From the NCBI GenBank assembly GCA_036496585.1, contig DASXLB010000072.1:57596-121595 (forward strand): DNA of 64,000 bases, read 5' to 3'. The DNA is from Vicinamibacterales bacterium (GTDB lineage: Bacteria > Acidobacteriota > Vicinamibacteria > Vicinamibacterales > 2-12-FULL-66-21). Shown piece after piece: positions 17,091-28,879 of this stretch (position 1 is its first letter; each line of letters begins with the position of its first letter). Below the pieces are notes generated by a model. It was not told the origin of the DNA. It was given only the letters and a program-made list of their open reading frames with translations, and made no database searches. The translations under genes were made by a program, and so were the position numbers.

Positions 17091-17117
17091 GCGTCGGCGG
17101 CGCGCCCGACGCTCAGC
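17086..17117. terminator. Symmetric bidirectional terminator hairpin spanning two stop codons
   Basis: GCTGAGCGTCGG (17086-17097) and CCGACGCTCAGC (17106-17117) are perfect complements with an 8-base loop. The left arm contains the TGA of pgsA and the right arm the TGA of the convergent gene, so the hairpin is centred between the two stops. There is no T tract. A role as a bidirectional transcription or mRNA-end structure is inferred. Confidence 0.55.
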
Positions 17118-17877
17118 GGTGGAGGGCCGCCATGTCGCCCAGGTAGACGGCGTCGCGCGACGCATCGACGCGGATCAACGACGTTTTCGGCCGCACCAGG
17201 AGAACCGTGCCGCGACCGACGTCGAACACCGGCCCGGTGCCCTCGAGGGTCTCGCGGAAGATTGTCAGCGACTGTCCGGCGCGCACCCCCTGATCGGTGC
17301 CGCGGTTGATCAGCATCAGCGTGCCCGCCGCGCCGGTCTGCAGCTTGTCGTCCCCCATGAAGATGCGCGCCGGATTGGTGTAGTCCGGCGCGACGCCGGG
17401 CACCGCCGTCGGCACGACCGGATCCGCGTAGGGCTCGAGGAAATCGCCGTCGATCACGCCGTCGCAGGCGTGCGTCACCTGCGCAACCGCCATGTCGTCC
17501 TTGACGTCGACGATGGTGACCCAGCCCGCGGTGTGCACGCCGACCGGCTCGGCATCGGGCGAGACTGCGCCGAACCAGTCGTGCACGTAGCGGCGTACGT
17601 AGTACACCTGGCCCGTCTGCACCCCCTGCTTCGAACCGCCGTGGACGATCAGCGGCTCGCCAGGGCCGAACATCAAGCGGCCGTGCACGTAACCGCCAGA
17701 CACGTGCAGCGGCGCGACCGCAGGCGCGTCGACGCTGGTCGGCGCGCAGGCGATTTCCTCGAGGATGTTCTGGCCGCCGGCGATCGCCGCCTGCTCGGCG
17801 ACGGGCGGGGATGCGATCGGCTGCTGCGCGACCAGGGTCAGCGCCGGCACTATCCAGGCGATCGAGAGCGTCATCAT
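17113..17877 (-). CDS. Secreted hypothetical protein coupled to bamD
   Basis: 254 residues with a signal peptide (MMTLSIAWIVPALTLVAQ). Two copies of a similar beta motif are visible: IVHGGSKQGVQTGQVYYVRR (about 88-107) and INRGTDQGVRAGQSLTIFRE (about 197-216), both of the pattern G-x4-GV-x-GQ-x3-R found in periplasmic SH3/FlgT-C-like folds. Its ATG overlaps the bamD stop by four bases (ATGA), so it is translationally coupled to an outer-membrane assembly factor. No named family recognised; probably envelope-associated. Confidence 0.7.
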   Translation of the reverse strand: MMTLSIAWIVPALTLVAQQPIASPPVAEQAAIAGGQNILEEIACAPTSVDAPAVAPLHVSGGYVHGRLMFGPGEPLIVHGGSKQGVQTGQVYYVRRYVHDWFGAVSPDAEPVGVHTAGWVTIVDVKDDMAVAQVTHACDGVIDGDFLEPYADPVVPTAVPGVAPDYTNPARIFMGDDKLQTGAAGTLMLINRGTDQGVRAGQSLTIFRETLEGTGPVFDVGRGTVLLVRPKTSLIRVDASRDAVYLGDMAALHR

Positions 17878-18707
17878 TGTGGCAGCGCTCCTTTGGCGGC
17901 ATCCTTCACGCCGGCCGCCGGCAGCGTCGATTTGATGTCGGTAATCCGCTTCTTCGCCAGCTCGAGATACTCGCTCTCCTCGAACTCCTTCACCAGGCGT
18001 TCGTAGTAGGGCAGCGCCTCGGCCGGGCGATTCAGCTTCTCGTACGACGCGGCAAGCATGTAGTACGCCCTGTCGCGCCCGGTGTACTCCGGATCGCTCT
18101 TGAGCATCGGCACCAGGCGGCCGACGGCGCCCGGATACCACCTGATCCGGAAATAGTGGTCGGCCACGCCGACGTCCCACTCGTCGAGGCGATCCTTGGC
18201 TTCGCGCAGGTGCTGCCGTGCCTCGGCGAGCAGCGGCTGGTCGGGATAGCGCGTGACGTAGACCTGCAGCTCCCTGATCGCGTCGCGCGTCTCGGTCTGG
18301 TCGCGCATCGGCGACTTCAACTGGGAGAAGTGCGCCATCGCCAGACGGAACTGCGCATAGTGGGCGCGCTTGCTGGTCGGGTAGAAATTCAGGAACTCGT
18401 GGAACTCGTTGATCGCCAACACGTACTGCTCGGCGGTCTTTTCGCCCATGTAGGTGTCGCCGACTCCGAGCTTCGCGTCGGCCCGATACGGGCTCTGCGG
18501 GTAGCTGTCGACGAGCTGCCGATAGTACTCGCGCGCCACTGCCCAACGCCGTTTCGCCAGGTTTTCGTTGCCGCGGTCGAAGAGGAACTTGTCCGGTTCG
18601 GGAGTGCCGGCCGGTGGTTTCTTCGGGCCGCCGCTGGCGCAGGCGCCCAGCAGGACGGCCACGACCGCCAGGGCCGCAAACGTCGACATCGTCTTCATGT
18701 GGTTCAT
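17874..18707 (-). CDS. bamD: Outer membrane assembly lipoprotein BamD-like
   Basis: 277 residues. A lipoprotein signal with lipobox LLGAC places the lipidated Cys at 23. TPR repeats follow: LAKRRWAVAREYYRQLVDSY, PYRADAKLGVGDTYM, AINEFHEFLNFYPTSKRAHY and a C-terminal YYERLVKEFEESEYLELAK. This is the YfiO/BamD pattern; BamD is the essential lipoprotein that links BamA to substrate barrel proteins. The start MNHMKTM was chosen because its ATG overlaps the preceding epimerase stop (ATGA). Confidence 0.87.
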   Translation of the reverse strand: MNHMKTMSTFAALAVVAVLLGACASGGPKKPPAGTPEPDKFLFDRGNENLAKRRWAVAREYYRQLVDSYPQSPYRADAKLGVGDTYMGEKTAEQYVLAINEFHEFLNFYPTSKRAHYAQFRLAMAHFSQLKSPMRDQTETRDAIRELQVYVTRYPDQPLLAEARQHLREAKDRLDEWDVGVADHYFRIRWYPGAVGRLVPMLKSDPEYTGRDRAYYMLAASYEKLNRPAEALPYYERLVKEFEESEYLELAKKRITDIKSTLPAAGVKDAAKGALPQ

Positions 18708-19651
18708 GCGGGCACCGGCAGCGTTGCCAGCCACCGGTATTCGGCTTCGATCCCTTCTTCCAGCGACACGCTCGGCTCGAACGCGAGATCCCGGCGAGCC
18801 AGCGACGCGTCGGCATAGGTGTCGCGCATGTCGCCTTTCTGGGCGGGCTCACGCGCGATGGTCAGCGGATGCCCGGCCAGACGCTCGACGATCCGGATGA
18901 CGTCGTTCATCGACACGCGCGAGCCGCCGCCGAGGTTGTAGGACCGGCCGTTGACGCCGCGCTCGCCGGCCGCGATGGTGCCGGCGACGGCATCGGCCAC
19001 GAACGTGAAGTCGCGGGTCTGTTGGCCGTCGCCGTAGAGCGTGATGGGCTCGTCGCGAAGAGCCGCGCGGATGAAGCGGTGGAAGGCCATGTCGGGTCGT
19101 TGCCGCGGTCCGTAGACCGTGAAATATCGCATCGCGACGACCGGCAGTCCGTAGTTCACATGATAGAGGTAGCCGAGCTGTTCCGCGGCCAGTTTCGTGA
19201 CGCCGTAGGGAGAAACCGGTTGGGGCAGCGCGTCCTCGCGCATCGGGATCGGCGCGCGGTCGCCGTAAACCGACGAGCTCGACGCGTAGACGAAGCGAAC
19301 CAGCGGGCGGCCGACGCACGCCTCCAGGAGCAGCTGCGTCGCGTCGATGTTGTTCACCGTATACGTCTTGAAATCGCTGCCCCAGCTCTTGCGGACGCCG
19401 GCCTGCGCCGCGAGATGGAACACGTGCGTGACGCCGTCGAGGAGCGCCGGCAGGTCCGCTGATTCGACAGACGTCTCCGCGAAACGGAAGCCTTCCCGGA
19501 GGCGGTTCTCCTGGAGATTTCTTTCCTTGTCCGCGCGCGGATAGTAGCTGGTGAAGCAGTCGAGCCCGACGACGGTCGCGCCCCGGTCGAGGAGGGCCGC
19601 CGTGAGATGCGACCCGATGAAGCCGGCGGCGCCGGTCACGAGTGCCTTCAT
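18704..19651 (-). CDS. NAD-dependent sugar epimerase (UDP-glucuronate/galactose 4-epimerase type)
   Basis: 315 residues, extended SDR. NAD motif GAAGFIGS at residues 7-14, catalytic Ser126 (ASSSSVYG), Tyr149 and Lys153 (YGVTK). The segment TSYYPRADKERNL and the motif RYFTVYGPRQRPDMAF are typical of UDP-glucuronate 4-epimerase relatives. The exact sugar is not certain. The start at 19651 gives a 4-base ATGA overlap with the thioesterase stop, and its own stop overlaps bamD the same way. Confidence 0.85.
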   Translation of the reverse strand: MKALVTGAAGFIGSHLTAALLDRGATVVGLDCFTSYYPRADKERNLQENRLREGFRFAETSVESADLPALLDGVTHVFHLAAQAGVRKSWGSDFKTYTVNNIDATQLLLEACVGRPLVRFVYASSSSVYGDRAPIPMREDALPQPVSPYGVTKLAAEQLGYLYHVNYGLPVVAMRYFTVYGPRQRPDMAFHRFIRAALRDEPITLYGDGQQTRDFTFVADAVAGTIAAGERGVNGRSYNLGGGSRVSMNDVIRIVERLAGHPLTIAREPAQKGDMRDTYADASLARRDLAFEPSVSLEEGIEAEYRWLATLPVPA

Positions 19652-20046
19652 GCGAACGCCTCGCGAACGCGCGCCGGCAGCCGGCACGGCCGGCCTTGCG
19701 GATCGAGGGCGGCGTGAACGGTCCGGCCCTGGGCGGCGACGCTTCCGTCTTCGGCTTTCAACACGTCGTAGGTAAACTCCATCCGCACCGGCGACAGCAT
19801 CCGCCCCTCCGTCCGAATCTCGATGGCATCGTCGTAGCGGGACGGACGCTGATACGTGCAGTGCGCCTCGATCACCGGCAGCGAGATGCCCGCCGCTTCC
19901 ATTTCGCGGTAGGTCCAGCCGAGCGAGCGCAGCAGATCGGCGCGGCCGACTTCGAACCAGACCAGATAGTTCGCGTAATAGACGACTCCCATTTTATCGG
20001 TTTCGGCGTAGCGGACGCGGAGCGTCGAGACCGATCGCGGCGGCAT
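19648..20046 (-). CDS. YbgC/FadM-type acyl-CoA thioesterase
   Basis: 132 residues, one hot-dog domain. The active-site motif YAETDKMGVVYYANYLVWFE includes the catalytic Asp17. Proteins of this group hydrolyse short to medium acyl-CoA; in proteobacteria YbgC sits with the Tol-Pal genes. Here it is placed between rpe and the sugar epimerase, with the rpe stop directly abutting its ATG. Confidence 0.87.
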   Translation of the reverse strand: MPPRSVSTLRVRYAETDKMGVVYYANYLVWFEVGRADLLRSLGWTYREMEAAGISLPVIEAHCTYQRPSRYDDAIEIRTEGRMLSPVRMEFTYDVLKAEDGSVAAQGRTVHAALDPQGRPCRLPARVREAFA

Positions 20047-20721
20047 TCAGCAGACGGCGGCCGTCGCCGCCTCGCGCAACTCGCGGATGGCGCGCGCGGG
20101 ATCGGCGTTGCCGAATACGGCGCTGCCGGCCACCAGGACGTCGGCGCCGGCCGCGACCACCCGCGGAGCGGTGTGCACGTCGATGCCCCCATCCACGGCA
20201 ATCGGAGCCGAGCTGCCACTCCGCTGCAGGAGCTCCCGTACGGCCCGGATCTTAGACTCCGATCGCGGAATAAAAGTCTGCCCGCCGAAACCGGGATTGA
20301 CCGTCATCACCAGCACGTAATCGAGGTCGGCGGCGATCTCCTCGAGCGCTCCAGGCGGCGTGGCCGGATTCAGCGCGACGCCCGCTTTCGCCCCCGCAGC
20401 CTTGATCGCCTGAATCGTACGGTGCAGATGCACGGCGGCTTCGGCATGCACCGCAATGCTCGCCGCGCCCGCGGCCGCGAACGCCTCGATGTAGCGATCC
20501 GGCGCCTCGACCATCAGGTGCACGTCGAAGGGAACCCTGGCTATGCGCGTCAGCGACCTGAGAATCGCCGGACCCATCGTGATGTTCGGTACGAAGTGTC
20601 CGTCCATCACGTCGTAGTGAAGGCAATCGGCGCCGGCGTCCTGCGCGACGCGCACCGCCTCGCCGAGCGCCGCGAAATCGGCCGAGAGCAGCGACGGCGC
20701 GATGACGATGCGGCGGCTCAC
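20047..20721 (-). CDS. rpe: Ribulose-phosphate 3-epimerase
   Basis: 224 residues, complete TIM barrel that interconverts ribulose 5-phosphate and xylulose 5-phosphate. Metal-binding His35 and Asp37 lie in LHYDVMDGHFVPN. The central MTVNPGFGGQTF loop and the C-terminal IAVDGGI are present. Its ATG overlaps the stop of the PASTA gene by four bases. The position after def-fmt-rsmB and a PASTA protein mirrors the Bacillus subtilis order, where prkC and cpgA lie between rsmB and rpe. Confidence 0.95.
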   Translation of the reverse strand: MSRRIVIAPSLLSADFAALGEAVRVAQDAGADCLHYDVMDGHFVPNITMGPAILRSLTRIARVPFDVHLMVEAPDRYIEAFAAAGAASIAVHAEAAVHLHRTIQAIKAAGAKAGVALNPATPPGALEEIAADLDYVLVMTVNPGFGGQTFIPRSESKIRAVRELLQRSGSSAPIAVDGGIDVHTAPRVVAAGADVLVAGSAVFGNADPARAIRELREAATAAVC

Positions 20722-21440
20722 CGGCTCACCTCCAGCGAAATCGGATCGCTGACGCCGATCTGAAAGCCCCCCTGCGGGCTCTGCCGCAGGACGATGCCGG
20801 AGGGGACGCCGGGGTAGGGATGATCGCCGACCACCGACACCCGGAAGCCGCGCGTGCGCAACACGTCGGCGGCGCGGTCGCCGTTGACGCCGATCAGATC
20901 CGGCATGACGTAGGTGCCGCTGTTCTCGCGGCGGTTGAGCAGCAGCGTGACACGGGCGCCGCTCGTCTTGGCGGGCGGATTCTGCGCGATGATCGTGTCG
21001 GCCGTGTAGTCGTCCGAGCGCACTTCGGCGATCGACGCGACCTGGAGCCCTTCCTGTCGCACTCGCATCTCAGCGGCCCGCTCGGACTCGCCGAGCAGCG
21101 ATGGAACCGAGGCGGCCCGCGCGCCCGCGCTGACCCACACCTTCACGCTCCGCTCGCGCCGCGTCTTCACGCCAGCCTGCGGGTCCTGGCTCACGATTTG
21201 TCCTGCCGGCACCGCCGTGTCAGATCGCCGCGCTTCTTCAACCCGCAGGTTGAGGCCCGAAGCGGCCAGGATGGCGTTGGCCTGGTTGACGGTCGTGCCG
21301 CCAACGGCAGGAACCACGACATCGCGCGTTCTCAGCGCGAACCGCATCGCACCGGCAGCGAACACGAAATAGGTGAGCACCAGCGCGCCGGCCAGAAGCA
21401 CCCGCTTCCCGGCGCCCCAGACGCGCGTCGATAACGCCAT
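20718..21440 (-). CDS. PASTA-repeat membrane protein without kinase domain
   Basis: 240 residues. One signal-anchor helix (about 14-32) is followed by three PASTA domains: about 40-105 (VVPAVGGTTVNQANAIL), 108-172 (VPSLLGESERAAEMRV) and 175-239 (MPDLIGVNGDRAADVLR). PASTA repeats bind peptidoglycan fragments in Ser/Thr kinases and penicillin-binding proteins. Neither catalytic domain is present here, nor is one encoded next door. An extended -10 TGCTAAACT lies 9 bases upstream of the ATG, so it may have its own transcript within the operon. Confidence 0.88.
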   Translation of the reverse strand: MALSTRVWGAGKRVLLAGALVLTYFVFAAGAMRFALRTRDVVVPAVGGTTVNQANAILAASGLNLRVEEARRSDTAVPAGQIVSQDPQAGVKTRRERSVKVWVSAGARAASVPSLLGESERAAEMRVRQEGLQVASIAEVRSDDYTADTIIAQNPPAKTSGARVTLLLNRRENSGTYVMPDLIGVNGDRAADVLRTRGFRVSVVGDHPYPGVPSGIVLRQSPQGGFQIGVSDPISLEVSR

Positions 21441-21449
21441 GAACTCAAT

Positions 21450-21458
21450 AGTTTAGCA
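21450..21458 (-). promoter_or_regulatory. Extended -10 before PASTA gene
   Basis: Minus-strand TGCTAAACT (hexamer TAAACT at 21455-21450) ends 9 bases before the ATG at 21440. It would drive a near-leaderless transcript of PASTA-rpe-ybgC and the genes downstream, independent of rsmB. No -35 consensus seen. Confidence 0.4.
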
Positions 21459-21480
21459 TCGACGCCACCCGTCCCGCGGC

Positions 21481-22818
21481 TCATCGCTGCCGGACCAGGT
21501 TGACGGCATAAAACGCCTCGAGGCTGTCGCGAAAGGGCAGTGTTCTCAGCGTCCCATCGGCGTCGAGCAGTGCAGCGAGATCGCTACGCGCGGCGAACGC
21601 CGCGGGCGTCACGCGGACGAACTCGGCGTGCGCCGCGAGGAACGCCCCGACGACGTCTTCGTTCTCGTCCGGTTCGCCGGAGCACGTCGAATAGATCAGG
21701 CGGCCGCCCGGCCGGACGCGCGTGGCGAGTTCGTCGAGCATCTCCCGCTGAGCCGCTGCGAGCCCGGGCAGGTCCGCTTCCGTCCTACGCCACCGCACGT
21801 CGGGATCCCGCCGGATCGTGCCGAGACCGGAGCAGGGGGCGTCGAGCAGCACGGCATCGAATTGTGCGCGGTACGGGGCGCTCGCGCGCGCGTCCGCCTG
21901 CACGAGACGGATCGACCGGGCGCCGGACGCGGCAACCGTGCGGCGGAGCAGGGCCAGACGCTTTCCGCGCACGTCCGCCGCAACCAGGACGCCGATGTCC
22001 TGCATCGCCGCCGCCATGAGCGTGGTCTTGCCGCCAGGCGATGCGCAGGCGTCGAGAATGCGCTCACCCGGCTGCGCGCTTGCGTACATCCCGACGAGCT
22101 GCGACGCCTCGTCCTGGATGACGAACGCGCCGGTTCCGGCGAGCGGCGTGAGGAGCGGGTTTCCGCCGGTCACGACGAGCGCGTCGGCGGCCAGGCGCGC
22201 AGGCTCGACGGTCACGCCCTCGGCCGAGAGCGCGCGCGCCAGCGCGTCGGCGGTCGTCACCAGCCTGTTTGCGCGCAGGATGAGCGGCGCCGGCGTGTTG
22301 TTGAAATTGGCCCATCGCTCGGCAGCCTCGGCACCGTGCCGGGCGATCCACCTCGCCGCCAGCCAGCGCGGATGCGACAGCGTGATCGAGAGGAGGTCGA
22401 GCGGCGGCGTCGACGGCAGCGGCAGGCGCGTCTTCTCGCGCGACACCCGGCGCAGGAGCGCGTTGACGAACCCGGACGCACTCCGCTTTCCGGCGCGGCG
22501 GGCCAGATCAACCGCGTCGTCGACCACGGCGGAGGCAGGCACGCGGTCCAGGTGCAGCAGCTGGAAGATGCTGATTCGCAGAATCGCGACGATTTCAGGA
22601 TCGAGCTTCGACGCCCCACGCCCGGAGAATGCCGTCACGATGTGGTCAGCGGCGCCCTGCCAGCGGATCGCGCCCGTCGCGATCTCGCCGGCCAGCGCCC
22701 GATCGCGCTCGTCGTCGAGGACGGCGCGAGTCCGTGCGAGCGCCGATGGCAGATCGCTGCGTCCCTGCGCCACCGCCAACAGCGTTTCGTAGGCGGCGAT
22801 CCGGGCGGGCGCAATCAT
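21481..22818 (-). CDS. rsmB: 16S rRNA (cytosine-967-C5)-methyltransferase RsmB
   Basis: 445 residues. An N-terminal NusB-like RNA-binding domain (about 1-140) is followed by the Fmu/NOL1 methyltransferase domain with the SAM motif DACASPGGKTT and two conserved Cys motifs, DAPCSGLG and STCSGEPDENEDV, the catalytic and product-release cysteines. It is full length. It follows fmt by 37 bases in the def-fmt-rsmB order shared by many bacteria. Confidence 0.94.
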   Translation of the reverse strand: MIAPARIAAYETLLAVAQGRSDLPSALARTRAVLDDERDRALAGEIATGAIRWQGAADHIVTAFSGRGASKLDPEIVAILRISIFQLLHLDRVPASAVVDDAVDLARRAGKRSASGFVNALLRRVSREKTRLPLPSTPPLDLLSITLSHPRWLAARWIARHGAEAAERWANFNNTPAPLILRANRLVTTADALARALSAEGVTVEPARLAADALVVTGGNPLLTPLAGTGAFVIQDEASQLVGMYASAQPGERILDACASPGGKTTLMAAAMQDIGVLVAADVRGKRLALLRRTVAASGARSIRLVQADARASAPYRAQFDAVLLDAPCSGLGTIRRDPDVRWRRTEADLPGLAAAQREMLDELATRVRPGGRLIYSTCSGEPDENEDVVGAFLAAHAEFVRVTPAAFAARSDLAALLDADGTLRTLPFRDSLEAFYAVNLVRQR

Positions 22819-22855
22819 GGAAGCTCCGCGGGCAACGCGCGTCCGACGCGCGCCG

Positions 22856-23803
22856 TCACGTTCCCAGCCGCGCGCCTTCGAGGCTGTGCCGGCCGGCCAG
22901 GAACTCGCGGGCAGTCTGCGTCCGCCGGCCCTCCGGCTGGATCTCTAGAATCTGGAGCGCCGTCCCGCCGCCGCAGGCGACGGTTAGCTCGTCTCCGTGG
23001 GCGCGGACGATCGTGCCCGGCAGGGCGTCGTGGGTGTCGAGCCCCACGGCGGCGGTACGCCGCAGCACGACACGCGCGCCGTCGAGCGTCGTCGACGCGA
23101 GCGGCCATGGCTGCAGACCGCGAGCGAGGTCGTGGATCGAGGGGGCCGCCGCCCCCCAGTCGACGGCGCCTTCGCCCTTCGTGATCTTGGCCGCATGGGT
23201 TGCGGCGGCATGATCCTGCGGCGTCTCGGTGGCGCGTGCGTCGGCCAGCGCGTCGACGATCGGGAGGAGTTGCTCGGCGCCGAGCCGTGCGAGCACCGTC
23301 TCCATATCGCCGCTGGTGGCGTCGGGGGGAATCGGCGCCGCCGCCATCGAGAAGGTCGGGCCGGCGTCGAGCTCGCTGGCCACGCGCATGATCGTCACCC
23401 CGGTTTCGGCGTCGCCCGACAGCACGGCGCGCTGGATCGGCGCCGCCCCGCGGTAGCGCGGCAGCAGCGAGGCGTGGACGTTGATCATGCCGAGGCGCGG
23501 GATCGCGAGCAGGCTGTCGGGGAGGATGCGCCCGAACGCGACGACCACGCCGAGATCCGGCTGCAGCTCACGGAGCGTCTGCTGGAAGGACTCGTCCTTG
23601 ATTTTCGCCGGCTGCAGAACCGGGACACCGTGCGCCGACGCGATCTGCTTCGTCGGCGTCGCCTGCACGTGCTGGCCGCGGCCGCGCGGGCGGTCGGGCT
23701 GCGACACGACCGCCACCACCTGATGTCGTGAGCCGAGCAGGACCTCGAGCGACGGGACCGCGAAGGCAGGCGTCCCAAGAAAAACGATGCGCAGACTCAC
23801 CAT
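22856..23803 (-). CDS. fmt: Methionyl-tRNA formyltransferase
   Basis: 315 residues, normal length. The formyl-transferase core shows IVFLGTPAFAVPSLEVLL, the signature INVHASLLPRYRGAAPIQRA with the catalytic Asn and His, and SGDAETGVTIM. A C-terminal OB-like tRNA-binding domain follows. It formylates initiator Met-tRNA. Its start overlaps the end of def by 7 bases, coupling the two opposing steps of N-terminal formyl processing. Confidence 0.95.
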   Translation of the reverse strand: MVSLRIVFLGTPAFAVPSLEVLLGSRHQVVAVVSQPDRPRGRGQHVQATPTKQIASAHGVPVLQPAKIKDESFQQTLRELQPDLGVVVAFGRILPDSLLAIPRLGMINVHASLLPRYRGAAPIQRAVLSGDAETGVTIMRVASELDAGPTFSMAAAPIPPDATSGDMETVLARLGAEQLLPIVDALADARATETPQDHAAATHAAKITKGEGAVDWGAAAPSIHDLARGLQPWPLASTTLDGARVVLRRTAAVGLDTHDALPGTIVRAHGDELTVACGGGTALQILEIQPEGRRTQTAREFLAGRHSLEGARLGT

Positions 23804-24306
23804 TTGCCCGATTTCTTCAGCTTCTGGATCTTGCGGACGATGATCTCCCGCTTGATGCCGCGCAGGCGATCGATGAAGACAGTGCCGTCGAGGTGATCCA
23901 TCTCGTGCTGGAACGCCCGCGCGAGCAGGTCTGTGCCTTCGATCGTGCGCTCGATCCCGTCACGGGTCAATCCTTTGATCACCACGCGCCGCGGCCGGAC
24001 CACTGTGGCGTTGAAGCCCGGCGCGCTGAGGCAACCTTCGTCTTCGAGCTGTGTTCCATCGCGCTCGACGAATGCCGGGTTCACCATCACGATCAGCTCA
24101 CCGGTGGTGCGGCCCACCGACAGATCGATGACGAAGACGCGCAGCGGCACGCCGATCTGGGTCGCCGCAAGACCGATGCCGGGAGCCGCGTACATGGTCT
24201 CGGTCATGTCGTCGACGAGCTGGTGCAGGCTGGCGTCGAACGCCGTGACGTCGACGGCGCGTTCGTGCAGGCCGAGTTCGCCGTAGCGGAGAATGGGCCG
24301 GATCAT
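23797..24306 (-). CDS. def: Peptide deformylase
   Basis: 169 residues. All three motifs are present: GIGLAATQIG (43-52), EGCLS with metal ligand Cys92, and QHEMDHLDG with His134, catalytic Glu135 and His138. It removes the formyl group from nascent proteins. Start 24306 (MIRPILRYGE) is the family N-terminus; the longer frame reaches into aroC. It lies 25 bases after aroC and overlaps fmt. Confidence 0.95.
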   Translation of the reverse strand: MIRPILRYGELGLHERAVDVTAFDASLHQLVDDMTETMYAAPGIGLAATQIGVPLRVFVIDLSVGRTTGELIVMVNPAFVERDGTQLEDEGCLSAPGFNATVVRPRRVVIKGLTRDGIERTIEGTDLLARAFQHEMDHLDGTVFIDRLRGIKREIIVRKIQKLKKSGKW

Positions 24307-24331
24307 CCTCGCGTGTACGCGGCCGGTTCCA

Positions 24332-25537
24332 TCACGCGCGGGTGTTCGAGAACCGCGACCGGATGGCGGCGTCGGACGCGGCCATCGCACGATCGAGGGC
24401 GGCGACCGAGTCGCCGCCGAATCGTTCCAGGAGGGCATCGGCGAGCACGAGCGCGGTCATCGCTTCCCCGACGACGGCGGCCGCCGGAACGGCGCAGACG
24501 TCGCTTCGCTCAATAGCGGCCGGCGATTCGGTCATGGTCGCGAGATCGACCGAGCGCAGCGGCTTCATCAGCGTCGAGATCGGCTTCATGTAGGCGGAGG
24601 CGCGGAGGTCCTCGCCATTGGTGACGCCCCCTTCGAGTCCGCCCGCGTTGTTGGTCGGACGCGCGAGCCCGGTCGCACGTCCCTCACCACCAGGCAGGAT
24701 TTCGTCGTGCACTCGGGACCCAGGACGGGTAGCTGCTTCCGGTCCGATGCCAATGCCGACGGCCTTGATCGCCGGGATCGACATCAGCGCCTGCGCGAGG
24801 CGCCCATCCAGCTTGCGATCCCATTGTACGTGGCTGCCGAGACCGACCGGGACGCCCGTCGCGATGACCTCGAACGCGCCGCCGAGCGTGTCGCCGGCCT
24901 CGCGCGCGCGATCGATTTCCGCGATCATCCGCGCCTCGAGCTCAGAATCTGCGACCCGCAGCGGCGCATCTTCTGGCAGCGCCGCGGCGCGCTCGAAATC
25001 GATGCGCTCCGGGTTCGGCAGGCTGAGGCTGCCGATCGAGAAGACATGGCTGGTCAGCCGGATACCGGCGTGCCGCAGTAACTGGCGCGCCAGCGCGCCG
25101 GCCGCGACCCTGGCGGCTGTCTCACGCGCGCTGGCGCGCTCGAGGATGTCGCGGAGATCGTCGCGCTCGTACTTGACGCCGCCGGCCAGATCGGCGTGGC
25201 CAGGTCGCGGCCGCGTCACCGGTCCGCGGCGCGCGCCGCCGGCATCGGCCGAGGCCTCTGCGGTGGCGCGCATCGTGTACTGCCAGTTGGGCCAGTCGCG
25301 GTTCTCGATCATCATCGCCACCGGGCCGCCGAGCGTCTCGCCGGCGCGCACCCCCGAGATGATGTCGGCACGGTCGGATTCGATCGCCATGCGGCGGCCG
25401 CGGCCGTAGCCGCCCTGGCGGCGCCGCAGCTCGCGCGCGATCGCCTCGACGTCGACGGACAAGCCGGCAGGAAGCCCTTCGAGGATCACGACCAGCGCGC
25501 GGCCGTGCGACTCGCCTGCGGTGAGAAACCTCAGCAT
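24332..25537 (-). CDS. aroC: Chorismate synthase
   Basis: 401 residues. It starts MLRFLTAGESHGRALVVILE, the conserved N-terminus. The FMN-binding family segments RGRRMAIESDRADIISGV, RPRPGHADLAGGVKY and RPTNNAGGLEGGVTNGE are present. It makes chorismate from EPSP, the branch point feeding the aromatic operon at 36119-46374, which itself lacks aroC. It heads the def-fmt-rsmB cluster. A TATACA -10-like box lies 11 bases upstream of the ATG. Confidence 0.95.
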   Translation of the reverse strand: MLRFLTAGESHGRALVVILEGLPAGLSVDVEAIARELRRRQGGYGRGRRMAIESDRADIISGVRAGETLGGPVAMMIENRDWPNWQYTMRATAEASADAGGARRGPVTRPRPGHADLAGGVKYERDDLRDILERASARETAARVAAGALARQLLRHAGIRLTSHVFSIGSLSLPNPERIDFERAAALPEDAPLRVADSELEARMIAEIDRAREAGDTLGGAFEVIATGVPVGLGSHVQWDRKLDGRLAQALMSIPAIKAVGIGIGPEAATRPGSRVHDEILPGGEGRATGLARPTNNAGGLEGGVTNGEDLRASAYMKPISTLMKPLRSVDLATMTESPAAIERSDVCAVPAAAVVGEAMTALVLADALLERFGGDSVAALDRAMAASDAAIRSRFSNTRA

Positions 25538-25649
25538 CCGCCGAAAATTGTATACGAGTTTCTGCGTGCTCCCGCAGCCCCGCGGACCGCGAGGCCGTCT
25601 CCGATCGCCGTGCGCACGGTCAGCGTCTTGCAACGCGCGCCGCGTTCGC

Positions 25650-28853
<3,204 letters not shown>

Positions 28854-28879
28854 CGACGCGTGTGCGCAAGGCAGCTGGA

